A DNA stretch of 64,000 nucleotides, taken from Escallonia rubra (Eukaryota; Streptophyta; Magnoliopsida; Escalloniales; Escalloniaceae). Location of the stretch: contig JAVXUO010000884.1 of the NCBI GenBank assembly GCA_033065855.1, forward strand, positions 558,001 through 622,000, read 5' to 3'. The translations under genes were made by a program, and so were the position numbers. A model generated the notes under the pieces. That model searched no databases. It saw only the letters and a list, made by a program, of their open reading frames with translations, and was not told the DNA's origin. Positions 22,700 to 34,447 of this stretch are shown one piece after another (positions within the stretch are counted from its first letter, which is position 1; each line of letters starts with the position of its first letter).

Positions 22700-24318
22700 A
22701 TGAAGTCAAATATGGATAGGATACGGGCTATTCGTGGCCGGGCTGGACGCCGAGCTGCTTCCTCCCCGGTGGGTCCCACCTCGTCATTGCCTACTGATGA
22801 CGAGGCACAGAGTGATCGCGGACAGCAGATGGGGCCCCAGCCCGAGCCGTCACCCCAGCCCGACGCAGATTCATCCCACACGCGTGTGCATTCTCCATCT
22901 TTCGTGGGTTCTACCTCAGGTATAGTTTATAACGGTGTTTAGTACATTTTCGCTAGCCTTATATTTAAAGTATATTTGAACTGTATTAATGTCTGTGTTT
23001 TGTAGGATCTCGACGAGGCCGTGGTCCGACACGCGGGGTACGCATCGACCCCCAGCGTAAACAGAGAGTTACGCTCACGCAGGAGGGCCTGTAAGTACTA
23101 AAAATATCACCTCATGCCTTAAATTTAAAATTTTGGGGTGTTAATTTATATTTGAACTGTATTAATTTATTTATTTACTTCTTTGGCAGGATCCTGGAGA
23201 ATCTGGCGTGGACGAAGATCGGCGTTCTTGTGAAGGGCCGATTCTTCGAGCCACGCCTGTACTGGAAGGACTGGGATGCCGCTGCGAGGGAGGCCCTATG
23301 GGAGGAGTGGCTGGTACGGTGAAGTATTTTTTTCAGCGTTAGTAAATGTTTAATTACAGTTTGTTTTCTGGTCATAATTTGTGTTATTGAATGCCTTACA
23401 GGAGGGGTTTACGTTTGACACGCCTCAGCAGCAGGCACTGGGGCAGCAGGCCTTCTTTGCCTACATCGGCAAGAATTACCGCCGATGGCTCCACGACGCA
23501 TGGGACCGGGCAAAGAAGCTACTGCCCGAGGGTGCCCCAATGATGGAGATGACGAGATATCCCCCACATTGGATATCTCACCGTGTATGGGGGTAGATGA
23601 TAGATCGGTGGGCTGCAGATCCAGGCTGGGACGCCAAGAGTAGGAGCGGGGCCGAGAACAGACAGAACAGAGATCTGATGCACACGGGGGGGTCGGTACC
23701 ACACGACATCGTCCGACACATGAACGCGGTCGAGCACCCGGACCTGGAGGAGGATGAGGTCATAGCTCTGACCTATAGTCAGACGCACGTGCGGAAGAAG
23801 GACAAGGACGAGGCGCACCGGGCGGGCGACTATATTTCAGATATTGCCCGGCGGATCGATGTGAGTCAATTTATTTAAGTTGTTAATGTTTTGTCTTTCT
23901 ATCCTCAATGTCCGTTTCGTTAATTAATGCCCTAACATATCGTTAAACCACTGTTTTTGCAGGCCTCGTATGAACAGCTAAGGGGGTCCGAGCAGCAGTC
24001 CGGACAGCCATCAGCGTCCACTAGTACGGCTGCGAGTACTGGGGGGTTGAAGCGATGGCTAGATACGCCGGAGGTCGTTAATCGGCCGAAAGGCCGCATA
24101 CGCGGCCTACCTAGCACGACTGCTTGTGCCGTGATAGGAGCGTCCTAACCCCTGATGCCCCTCCACAGACACCGGCTCCTCAGCGTCAGTTGGACGACGA
24201 GGAGATCCAGCGCATTGTTACAGTGGTGGTGAGGATGATCAGGGAGTAGGGCACTGCTGGACATGCCGAGCCGGCCCCGAATCAGCAGGATCTAGATCCG
24301 GGACTCGGCGACCCCTGA
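22700..24318 (+). pseudogene. TnpA-like gene (plant Ptta/En/Spm transposase family), five exons
   Basis: Exons by GT-AG sites: about 22700-22919, 23006-23090, 23190-23313, 23402-23860, 23963-24318. Exon 1 encodes an Arg-rich start (MDRIRAIRGRAGRR) and a Pro/Gln/Ser-rich stretch. Exons 3-4 carry the domain core: WTKIGVLVKGRFFEP, WEEWL, FFAYIGKNYRRWLHD, HTGGSVPHDIVRHMN and YSQTHVRKK. TnpA-type proteins bind subterminal repeats. There is a stop after HRVWG in exon 4 (about 23596) and another in exon 5 (24146-24148, TAA where copy 2 has TCA), so it looks inactive. It sits 170 bp downstream of the tnp2 remnant, as in autonomous CACTA elements. Confidence 0.85.
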
Positions 24319-24569
24319 TGAGCCCCTTCCCGTGCCCGTTCCTAGCTTTCCCCCTGCCCCCCGCGCCCGACTTGTACTCTTCTCCCCTCCCCTAACCGGC
24401 TGTATTTGGTTCCCGGCTTGTACATATGAGTCTTTTTTATATTAAAATATTTTTTATAATTGATTATATATATTTCTTTCTGTATTGATTATTGCGCATT
24501 GTTGTTGAGAAATGAAAATTGTATTACAGGTCTGGGTAATTGAAAAATAAAAAAAAATTCAAAAAAAAA

Positions 24570-24905
24570 TTGATTTTTGGCGACGGATTAAATCCGTTGC
24601 TAAATAAGCTTTTTAGCGACGGAATATTTCGTCGCTAAAAATTATTACGTCGCTAATGTTATAAAAAATAAAATAAATTAAAATACTAAAAATATAATTA
24701 GCGACGGAATATCCGTCGCTAATTAAAAATAAATCCGTTGCAAAAAATTACATATTTAGCGACGGAGTTCAAAATTTCGTCGCTAAACTATTACTGACGG
24801 GCTTTTATACGAGGGACTTTTAGCGACGGTTAATCCGTCGCTAATTGTTTTAGCGACGGAATAAAGGCTTTTAGCGACGGATTTCCCTGTCGCTAAAAGC
24901 CTTTT
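24570..24905. repeat. Right subterminal repeats of CACTA copy 1
   Basis: At least eight TTAGCGACGGA or TCCGTCGCTAA motifs in both orientations precede the right terminus, matching the left-end motifs. Confidence 0.88.
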
Positions 24906-24925
24906 TTCTTGTAGTGACATGGTAT

Positions 24926-25285
24926 ACTGAGGTCAGCGTATGGTCCTACTGACTAGGACCCAAAATCCTTCCTCCATCCGGGATAACAAAAATGTGGACG
25001 CAACGGCGAACCACAGTGCAACAGTACTGTGCGTCAACATATGGTCCCGTTGACCAGGACCCAGAATCCACTTTCCTCCGTGGATATGGGGCGCAGTAAC
25101 ACAGTATACTGCGGTCAGCGTATGGTCCCACTGACTAGGACCCAAAATCCCTCCTCCACCCGAGATAACAAAAATGTGGACGCAAGAGCGAACCACGGTG
25201 CAACAGTACTATGTGTCAACGTATGGTCCCGTTGACCAGGACTCCGAAACCACTTTCCCCCGTGGATATGGGGTGCAGTAACACA
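24926..25285. repeat. 180-bp tandem duplication in the solo LTR
   Basis: GGTCAGCGTATGGTCC recurs at 24932 and 25112. The two units share the AACAAAAATGTGGACGCAA block and the GTGGATATGGGG block. It begins immediately right of the CACTA insertion, so the CACTA landed at the array edge. Confidence 0.9.
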
Positions 25286-25887
25286 GTCAAACTATTATCT
25301 CATTCCACATATACCGATCATGATTCATTTATTCACACAACAATTCCATGGCATTTCATTTCAGTTTTCATTAACAATTTACCACGAACATAGAGCAATA
25401 ACAGTGTTTCAAAGCTTTCATTGTTACTGAGGACATGTATACAATATATAAGTTTTCAAGTAAGGTATAGGGAGGAATATGGCAGGGTACTTACCTCGTT
25501 CAGTAACTGGTTCTTGAGCTCGATCACAAGCCGTTCCTATCTCTTGTCTACCGAAACCTAAATAACAAACCACACGGAAGTCATTCATTGTCACTCAAGC
25601 ATGCCTAAGGTCCAAATAATTATTTATAATAAATTAATGTATTAGAAAATTTTAACAGGCCGTTACGTGGCCCCACTTCACTTATTGTCGCTAAAAGTTT
25701 TTTTTTTTAAATATCATTAACGCAAATCGTCGCTGAAGACCTAAATCGATATCACCTATAACTGCTATTATTAAGCTATAACTTATGCTTTTTAAAACAT
25801 TTGTCTCTAAAGGTCGCTACTTAAAATATCGACGCTAAAAGTTTTAGATTAAACCGCTAAAAATATCTTAGGGTTCGGGGTGTTACA

Positions 25888-26821
25888 GGTTCCCCATTCG
25901 CTTCCTGCTAAGCGTATCTGCCACCACATTGACTTTTCCCGGGTGATACTTAATAGTACAATCATAATCCTTAAGGAGTTCTAGCCATCTCATTTGTCTC
26001 ATATTCAGTTCTTTCTGGGTAAAGATGTACTTCAAACTCTTATGATCCGTGTATATCTCACAGGTAACCCCATACAAATAATGTCGCCATATTTTCAGAA
26101 CAAACACAACTGCTGCTAATTCCAGATCGTGTGTCGGGTAATTTCTCTCATGGTTCCTCAACTGTCTAGAGGCATACACAATCACTTTGCCATGTTGCAT
26201 AATAAATACATAGCCTAACCCCTCCCGAGATGTATCACTGTAAATAACAAATTCTTCCAATCCTGACTGTAACGCCAAAACAGGCGTCGTCACCAGCCTT
26301 CTTTTCAATTCCTGAAAACTATTTTCACACTTCTCCATCCAGGTAAACTTCACGTTCTTTTTAGTCAGATTCGTCAATGGGGATGCTATTTTAGAGATAT
26401 CCTTGATAAATCTTTGATAGTATCATGCTAAAACTAGGAAACTTTGAATTTCGAACACCAAAGTCGGACGTTCCCAGCTCGACACCGTCTCCACCTTTCC
26501 GCGGTCCACAAGTATTTCCTCACTGGATACTATATGTCCCAAAAATTATACCTTCTCTAGCCAGAACTCACACTTTTTGAGTTTGGTATACAATTTATGT
26601 TCTCGGAGAATATGCAATATTTGCCTCAAGTGCTGGGCATGCTCTTCCTTACTTTTGGAATAGACCACAATATCGTCAATAAGCACCATGATGCAGCAGT
26701 CTAGATATTTCTGAAACGTCTTATTCATCAGGGCCATGAATGCCGTAGGAGCATTAGTCAGTCCAAATGGCATTACCAGAAACTCATAGTGTCCATATCT
26801 GGTTAGGAAAGCAGTTTTTGC
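25888..26821 (-). pseudogene. Chromovirus RT C-terminal half and RNase H
   Basis: Minus-strand reading. RT part: [20 protein letters not shown], then [15 protein letters not shown] (the Asp-Asp catalytic pair kept) and [10 protein letters not shown], a stop (26546-26548), then FLGHIVSS. A second stop lies near 26425, where FLGLAGYY is usual. RNase H/tether part: [37 protein letters not shown] and [17 protein letters not shown], then [15 protein letters not shown]. It is cut on one side by the hAT insertion and on the other by the solo LTR. Confidence 0.93.
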
Positions 26822-28040
26822 TAGGGCTGTATACGAACCGAGTTCGAGCCGAACATGGGTGTGTTCGAACTCGGTTCGTTTAACTTTTGGCATGTTCGAG
26901 CTCGGCTTGAGTTCGTTAAGAGCAAAAATATCAATGTTCGAACTCGGCTCGAGTTCGTGACGCTGAAACTCGGGCTCGACTCGTTCAACTTGTTTAACAA
27001 AACGAGCCGAGCTCGAGTTCGGAAACTCGGCTCGAATTCATGTTCAACTTCAATCAAATCCCTAAATTTACTCAAATCCCCAAATTTACACAAATTCCTC
27101 AAATTTACACAAATTCCTCAAATCGTTCAAGCAATCAAGCTATAAGGTTCAAAAACAAGAACCTGTTAACGAAAGAAAATAAGAGAAAGCAAGTACACGA
27201 TAGAGATAAAACGAGGGATGCAAAATAAAAAAACTTCAAAACGAAATCTTGATCAATCGGCGATGAAGACATGTACAACGGGTTGATGCATGCCCTTTAT
27301 GTCAGCTCCCTCTTTAAGCCCTTGACTTTGCAGTTCAGAAACATGGTTGAATCAGGCGACGCGGGTTGAATCCGGCGATGGGAGATGACGGCGGCGAAGA
27401 AATGTGACTTTATTACCGGCTGTGAAGCGAAGGGGGGGGGGGGGGGGGTGTGTGCGATCTCTGTGTGAGAGTTCGAGAGAGGGGCACTGTTGTGCGATCC
27501 CTGTGTGTGAGAGATCGAGAGAGGGGAGGCTCTGTGTGTGAGAGGCTGAGAGTGATAGTCAGTGAGAAGAGAGTGAGGCAAAGGGGGAGAGAGAGACGAG
27601 GGAGAGGATGGGGGAAAAGAGTACGGCCGAGTGAAGATTTGAGATATTAGGTTTAGGTTATTGACTTTTAGTTTATATATATAGTTAGGGTTTCATGTTG
27701 GGCTTCAATTTATTTAGGAGTTGGGCTCTATGTTTATAAATGGGCTTGGGATTTTGGGCTTATTAATTTTAAGGCCTGGCCTTCCAGGTTTAAATTTTGA
27801 TTTATATAATTTATGTAAATATTAATTCTTAAACATATTATAATTAATTTATTAATTAGACGAGCCGTTCGCGAACACGTTTGTGAACATTTTGGAGTGT
27901 TCATGTTCAGCTCGTTTAATAAACGAGCCCTAAAAATTGGTTCATGTTCTGTTCGTATATTATACGAACGAACATGAACGAGTTTTATGGAGAACGAACC
28001 ACGAGCCGTTCGTGAACGGCTCGGTTCATTCACAGCCCTA
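26822..28040. mobile_element. Non-autonomous hAT element in the chromovirus RT
   Basis: TAGGGCTGT...ACAGCCCTA termini with an 8-bp TSD, GTTTTTGC (26814-26821) against GTTTTCGC (28041-28048), one mismatch. Subterminal sequence is rich in GAGCTCG/CGAGTTCG motifs at the left and in GAACGAACATGAACG/CGTTCGTGAAC motifs at the right. The interior has a G17 run (about 27432-27448), GAGA/TGTG simple repeats and no transposase. Removal rejoins the RT reading between VDVAKT and KTAFLTRYG. Confidence 0.93.
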
Positions 28041-29266
28041 GTTTTCGCTACATCCACCTTCTTTATTTTCAAATGATGGTATCCAGACCTAAGATCAATT
28101 TTCGAGAAATACTTTGCATCCTTTAATTGATCAAAAAGGTCATCTATGCGAGGTAAATAAGATTTATTCCTAACAGTTACCTTATTTAACTCGAGAAAGT
28201 CAATACAAAGCCTCATTGTTCCATCTTTCTTCCTTACAAACAACACTGGGGCTCCCCAAGGAGACACGCTGGGCCGAATGAAACCTAAGTTTAATAAATC
28301 ATCCAATTGTGTCTTTAACTCAACCATCTCCGATGGCGCCAACCTATAAGAGGCCTTTTATATAGGACCGGTTCTAGGAACCAGATCGATACTAAACTCA
28401 ATCTCTCGGTCCGGTGGTAACCCTGGAAGGTCCGCTGGAAAAACATCCAGAAATTCACTTACTATTGGAATCTTGTTCAATTGCGGTTCATCGACACGGG
28501 TATTATATATCTGTGCTAGATAACCCTGACATCCCTTCCGGATACAACATCGTGCTTTTATTGCCAACATTAAATAAGGAGGTCGGACTGACCAATCTCC
28601 CTGTATATCCACCTTAGGTTTTCCTAGTGTCGACAATTGTATTCTCTTACGCGTGCAATCCATGTTAGCACCATATGTAGCTAACCAGTCCATCCCAAGT
28701 ATAACATCAAAGTCTCCCAACTCGAGGGGTATAAGATAAGTATATAATGTCTGACCAAAGACTTGTATCGGGCACTGCCTATATATCTTAGTGGCATAAA
28801 GGGCGTGTCCACTAGGTATGTTAACCGTTAGCTCCGTATTCAACGGTTGCCCGAGTACAGTCAGCTTATTAGGAAAAGCTAGAGAAACAAAGGAATGTGT
28901 AGCACCCGAATCAAATAATATCATAGCCTGGTGCAAACATACAGGAAATATACCTGTCACCACGTCCTCTGATTTTAAGGCCTCCTTCAGGTTTATAGCA
29001 TTGGCCCGGTCCATTGTCCGGGGCCTTCCTTCCAGAACCATCATCTTCTGCTGCGGGCGCTCATTCGCATTATGACCCGGTTGCTGGCACTGGAAGCAAA
29101 CCCTCTGGTTTAGCTTGTAGTCGTTTTCCCTATGACCTTGCTGACCACACTTGAAACACACTCCTGTTGCCTTAATACAATTTGTACCTTTGTGCTTCAG
29201 TCCATACCACTTACATTCCTTGTTCGTTATTTGACCCGAACCTTGACCAAACTTCCATTCCTCCAC
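28041..29266 (-). pseudogene. Chromovirus gag end, protease and RT N-terminal half
   Basis: Minus-strand reading from 29266. Three zinc-knuckle-like motifs, each missing a ligand: CKWYGLKHKGTNC, CFKCGQQGHRENDY and CFQCQQPGHNANER. Aspartic protease: ILFDSGATHSFVS (DSG active site), then VILGMDWLATYGANMDC. Protease-RT junction: LPGLPPDREIEFSIDL, a stop at 28358-28360. RT N-terminus: [22 protein letters not shown] and [16 protein letters not shown]. This order and these motifs are standard for Tekay/Del chromoviruses. The stop and lost Cys ligands show decay. Confidence 0.93.
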
Positions 29267-30208
29267 TATCTTTTTGAATTTATTCCCGCTATCCCTTGGC
29301 CGTTGTTGATTGTTGCTTCTATTTCTCCCTTGCTTTTTTCTTTCTTCCAGGCTTCTTTATTTTTTGCTTCTATTAGCAGAGTTTTATCCACAACCTCGGT
29401 AAAAAAATTTCACTGAAAACTCTTGACAATCCTTTTTAAGGGTTGTTTCAGCCCTTCACCAAACCTTCTAACTTTTCGATCTTCCGTAATCACCTGGTGC
29501 GCAGCAAAACGTGCTAATTCATCAAATTTTCGTATGTACTCCCCTATCGTCTCATCCTTCTATTTCAGATTCAGAAAATTTGTCTCTAGCTTATTCTGCA
29601 CTGTCATGGGAAAGTATTTCTCAATAAACACCCGTTTGAAGCGCTTCCAGGTAATGTAAGGTCAATCAGGCTTTTTCTTTCCTCAACTTGTTTTTGCACT
29701 TCCCACCAATAACGGGTTGCTTCTTTCAGCATGTGGGTTGCTAATATAACTTTTTGGTGCTTTACGCATCCCATTATCTCAAAATCCATTTCCATCTCCT
29801 GGATCCAAGCCATTGCTCGGATCAGGTCGCTGCCCCTGTGAAACTCACTATGGCAAACATCTTGAAAATCCCAGAATTTACATTCCCTTTTTTCTTCTAC
29901 TGAAGTAGGTGCAGCCACTGCTACCGGGTGTGCTGTAGGCGTTCCTAAAATCTCCCGCAACAACCCCACCAATTCCCTCCTTAAGTCCTCTCTATTATTG
30001 TTCGCCACCTCAGCGTTTACCTGTCCCAAATTCTCGCCCTCACACTTGCGGAAGACGCTTCCATCGGTGGCCTTCCCAGGTTAGGAAGTTCCTCCACCGG
30101 GGGTATCACCCCGCTCCGCAATTGATTAGCCATTCTGCCATCAGCACAATTAACATTTTTAAATACAACATTTTCTTTTACATAACAAACATAAACACAA
30201 TGTTTCAT
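29267..30208 (-). pseudogene. Chromovirus gag
   Basis: Opens at 30133 with MANQLRSG or at the upstream in-frame ATG (30208). Later parts: FWDFQDVCHSEFHRGSD, AMAWIQEMEMDFEIMGC and ATHMLKEATRYWWEV, the capsid motif of chromovirus gag. A frameshift near 29655 moves WKRFKRVFIEKYFP into another frame. Another disruption lies upstream, where 30029 and 30017 overlap. gag proteins form the virus-like particle; this copy is broken. Confidence 0.88.
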
Positions 30209-30980
30209 TTATACAACACACATTTAGTACAAACAACGTTTACAAACTACAGTTAACTTTTTACACATGTACACATTAGCAATCAACTTTATACATCTAT
30301 ACACATTAGAACCATTCTGTCCTTAAGCCGTTAGGAACCTATTCTGCTCACAGGAAACACGGTGGTGTACCAATACTCATTGTCGAGGAGCATCTCCCGT
30401 CTATCTCTCGGCATCGGCCTCCCCAGATGAGTTTCTCAGATCCCATCCCGTATCTTACGAATCACCCTCCTCCCTGTGTCAATTATATGCTCCACCTTTT
30501 TATACATTCGCTCCATGTCTTCCTAGCTACATTTTTCCACTTTTTCCACCTCTCGTCCCTCAATCGCCTTAAGCTCCTTTGTCTGGTACACCAATTAATC
30601 CATTTCCCTCGCCACCTCAATATACTGCTGCTTCCCAAAATCTTCAACATGATGTGTTCGACACAGTCCCCTACCAACCTTTACAAAACCTACCGGTGCT
30701 TTGGGCCCGGTTTCCTCCTCTTCCTCTTCCTCCTTTGGCCCTGACAGGCCTATCTCCTCTCGCTTCTCGTCTATCAGCCAGGGGTCTTCCTCGGGATCCT
30801 CCTCCTTACCCTCGTTCAACACATGATCATTAAACCATCGAGCCCCCGCCATAATTTCCAACAGGGCATATAAAACCATGTAAAACTTTTAGCACAATAA
30901 ATAATAATAATTTTGGCACCTTTCTGCCCCCCTTGGACAACTAATGTTCTACTCGCATAGTCTACAAGATCATATGTCTA

Positions 30981-30994
30981 TGCTCTGATACCAA
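30981..30994 (-). other. Primer-binding site of the chromovirus (Met tRNA type)
   Basis: TTGGTATCAGAGCA on the minus strand, 5 nt inside the end of the 5' LTR. Confidence 0.9.
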
Positions 30995-33628
30995 CCTTAT
31001 GACACCCCTTAGCCCAAAGTGATGTCACCAGGGCTTAGTTACCGGTCATAACTGTATCACCAACCCTACTAGATAACAGAGCAACTCTAGATACACCCTT
31101 AAATATACATAATGTTTCAAAAACCATCTTTACAAAAAATTTCACCATAAAGTTCGACATGAACACAACGGAAGTTTTAGACAAAACATTAATCCCCAAA
31201 ATACAAATGTCACCTTCTTACTTTTCTTTTCACAGATCAGGGCACCTTCTCCTTCCCTTTCCTTAATGTTTCCCCTACCTCGCCATGACTACCTGAAACA
31301 TCACAGGTAAGGAATGAGCAAATCGCCCAGTAAAGATAAAACGAGGAGTAACGCGTAAACACAAAATCAATTTAACGAACATGCAGCATCTGTTTTTCAT
31401 TAACCAGACTGAGCGGCTCTAAGGCCCAACAGAGCAACATTATCACCACATTTTGTGAACTGGACTGACTGAACTGACCGATTATGCACATGAACATTAG
31501 ATCCGAACAGCCAAATTAAACATTAATGAAATACAAGCCATTAAAATCATTAACATCATAATAAAATCAAATGCAATGCAGACACTAACCCGACTAACTG
31601 GACTCGATTGACATGACCGACTCGACCTGCGCTCCCTACATCATGTTTGCCAATGATCACATTTCACTGGCCCTCCTTTCACATAATGTCTAGTACTCCG
31701 GGATGTTCATCTCAGTCTCAGATAAATAACGAGACACCAAGCACGAGAAGGGAACTTACGAAGAGTGTTCGTCCCCTAACCACCTTACTACCAATCACAA
31801 ACACACCAACTGGACGAACTAAGGGAACTGGGTTCACCTTATGTCCTCGGTCAATCAACTACTCAACCAGAAATTCTGTTCATAAACATGACTGGGTTCA
31901 ACGCAATAATTTGAACTCACAGCAATAATATGCACATAGTGGACTAAAGAATAAGGTAGATACAAACCTCAACAATATATTCGAACTAAGAAAGACATCG
32001 GTACAACAAATGCCGACATCTCATATCCACCATACAACATTCACCATACCACACACTATCAATGTTAGGTATGCCACGAGGAGCAATTCGTAGCATACAA
32101 GGAGCCGCATTATCGTTATTTGGATGGCTTTTAGCCGATGAGCCAGCAGCTTAAAAACACCACGAGCGGGGTCACCTAATCAAATAAGACCCTGCTCGTT
32201 AGCCACTAAGCATCATAAATACACAATTATTCTACTCCCTTTTATCAATTATTTACAGTATTTTAAAATGGTCGATTACTCCAACCCGATAGTCAGGTCT
32301 TTAACCCAGCCCAGTACCGCACTAGTGCTGATACCCCTCGTTTAGGGGTATTAACCCCATTCCCTGCATCTCGTTACTCCAAACGCTCAATTTAATGTAT
32401 TCTCTGAAGTTTGGAGTCGACAAGGTGAAATTACCAAAACACCCCCACCCCCTAGAGTGGTAATTTACCAAAATGCCCCTGATGGCTACTACAGCTCCCG
32501 CTACCCCAAATATGCTTCAAAACCACCCTTCGGATGTTTTACAGCCTTTCCTAGACTTAAAAAGTCCATAAAAAATTTTTGGAGGGAAAATTACCAAAAT
32601 ACCCCCTTTGGGTGGCAAATTACAATAATGTCCCTGGTGGTTTCTGGCACCAGAAAAATCTTATAATTCTATTTTAAGCATCTTGAAGTCATTTTTTAGT
32701 TAAAAAGTATTTTAAAATATTTTCGCCTGAAAATTCCAAACCGGTGTCCGGACCGAGTGCTTAAAAGCTCGTTCGGCCAAACATAGCTAATGACTTCAGA
32801 ATGATCCAAAATTTTGAAAAATAGATCTTCTCAGCATCCTAGGTTCCTCATAAAATGTTTGCACCGCGTTAGTTTGGTATTTTAAATTTCACTGAAAAAT
32901 TCAAAAATCATATCGGTTGTTCACCCCTTTCCTAACCTCGGAAAAATCCATAATGTTTCTACAATTGAGGTCTCCTAAAAATAACTAGGTTCTTTTTTTT
33001 TTTTTTTTGCATTTTGGCTAAATCTAACCTTAACTATTTTTAAAATTTTGGATTATAACCTGCCAAATTAGTTTCTTGTTTTTAGCGACGAAAATACCTA
33101 CTGTTCAGATCACTACACACAGAATCACACCTTAGCTTCACACTCTTCTTCCTACTTCAAATTGCCGCAAACCAGGGAACACACTACTCATACCCACGCA
33201 CCAATTTCACATTAAACGCATCTTAAATCGCCTAAATACATTACAACCTACACAATCATGCCCTATACACACTTATTTTACACAATTATACACATACAAA
33301 TCCATACCCACTCACAAAATTTGAAGAACACACACACTTTACACACATTATACACACACAACACACTCTGTGAGCCCATGGTAGCCCCCAAACCTCACCA
33401 AAATCCTCACGTACCCACTTTGCACAACTCAAACCTTCCTAATTCTCACACTTTTTTTTTTTATCTAAATCCCCCCATAATTTAATACCAGTAACCCACC
33501 TCTTCACCGCAAAGCACACAATGTCCAAACACACACATACAAGCTGAAATCATACCTTAAAAGAGATACAAAGTAAATCGAGGAAACTACCTTATGGAAT
33601 TCTTTCAACTCTCTCCCTCTTTCACTGT

Positions 33629-34029
33629 TGTTGCTGCTAAAAATATGCTCCGCACAAATTCTGGAACCCGAGCCTGGACTGATGACCTGCAAGACAGAAA
33701 ATGAGTGACCGCCAGGTGGGGTTCCCGGCGGAGAACTCTTCGATGCTTAAGTCAGAGCACAGCTATAGAATAGTAACTCTGAAAAAGCATGAATTGTGTA
33801 GTTGTCCTCATACCTGGGAGTAGACCCCTTTATATAGCTGTAGGAGGAGAGTCCTAGTAGGACTGACACGTGGGCCAGATGTGTCAGGATCACGTTAGGA
33901 TCCTCGAGGATCACGTCACCATCTCTGAGGACTCTTTTAGAATCCTGATAAGATAATCATAAATCTTCCAGTTTGACTGGGATTCGCGGGTGTCCCCCAA
34001 TTATTAGGAGTTATATTTGAGTTATATCA
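33629..34029 (-). repeat. 3' LTR of the LARD-like element
   Basis: Starts TGTTGCTGCTAAAAATATGC and ends GAGTTATATCA. It shares the TTTATATAGCTGTAGGAGGAG block (TATA-like) with the other LTR. The right LTR has an extra copy of the GGATCACGTTAGGATC block. Confidence 0.9.
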
Positions 34030-34447
34030 TAAGCCCCCCACTTCCTTAGCCAAAATGTTTGGCTGAGAAAGTTTATACCTGGTGTCTCGAGACACACGTC
34101 AGATTTATAAGGGATTCTCTATCCACTTGTAGGGGTAATAATATTTCTCTCCTCCATGTGCTCTGACCTAAGCGGGAGCTTAAGCCTTGAAACTTTGCCC
34201 AAGTAGGGCGTTAGAACCCTAGCTCTCGAGAGCTAAGTCTTAGAATGTCGTCTGAGTAGGCTATTCGGAATCATCTTTAGGAAGACGAATCATGGGATCT
34301 CGAGATCCTTTAGAGGCTGTGCCCCATGGTAGTCTATCTCGGGTGAGGAAAAAAAGCTGTGCATGCAAGTTCTTGCATGTGCTAAGTGTTTGAATGTCCC
34401 CTCGAGGGGTCACCTCTCCTCTGGAGGGTGTTCATTTTGTGCAAGTG

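Larger units (their letters stand above)
15809..24916 (+). mobile_element. CACTA (En/Spm) transposon, copy 1, internally deleted
   Basis: Left terminus CACTACAAGAAAAG and right terminus TTTTTTCTTGTAGTG are inverted, and the 3-bp TSD ACA is perfect (15806-15808, 24917-24919). Subterminal TTTAGCGACGGA / TCCGTCGCTAAA repeats fill about 15825-16140 and 24570-24905. The plus-strand gene order is tnp2 (N-terminal and C-terminal parts only), then a TnpA-like gene. The long leader (16140-21395) holds a hAT insertion, a telomere-motif-rich array, GTGTCC repeats, a 160-bp tandem array and hairpins. The catalytic centre of tnp2 is deleted, so this copy is non-autonomous. Confidence 0.95.
15136..25887. 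mobile_element. Solo LTR with a CACTA element inserted in it
   Basis: The termini TGTCACGACC and GGTGTTACA are flanked by a perfect 5-bp duplication (GGTTC). After removing the CACTA (15809-24916 plus its TSD) about 1.64 kb remains, with no second LTR, PBS or coding region, so it reads as a solo LTR. It holds a (CA)n(TA)n microsatellite (about 15666-15727), a GTGAGCTGGTGGCCCAGTAA block like other gypsy LTRs here, two tandem 180-bp units (about 24926-25285), and degenerate GTCGCTAAAA motifs near its right end. It sits between RNase H and integrase of the chromovirus. Confidence 0.85.
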
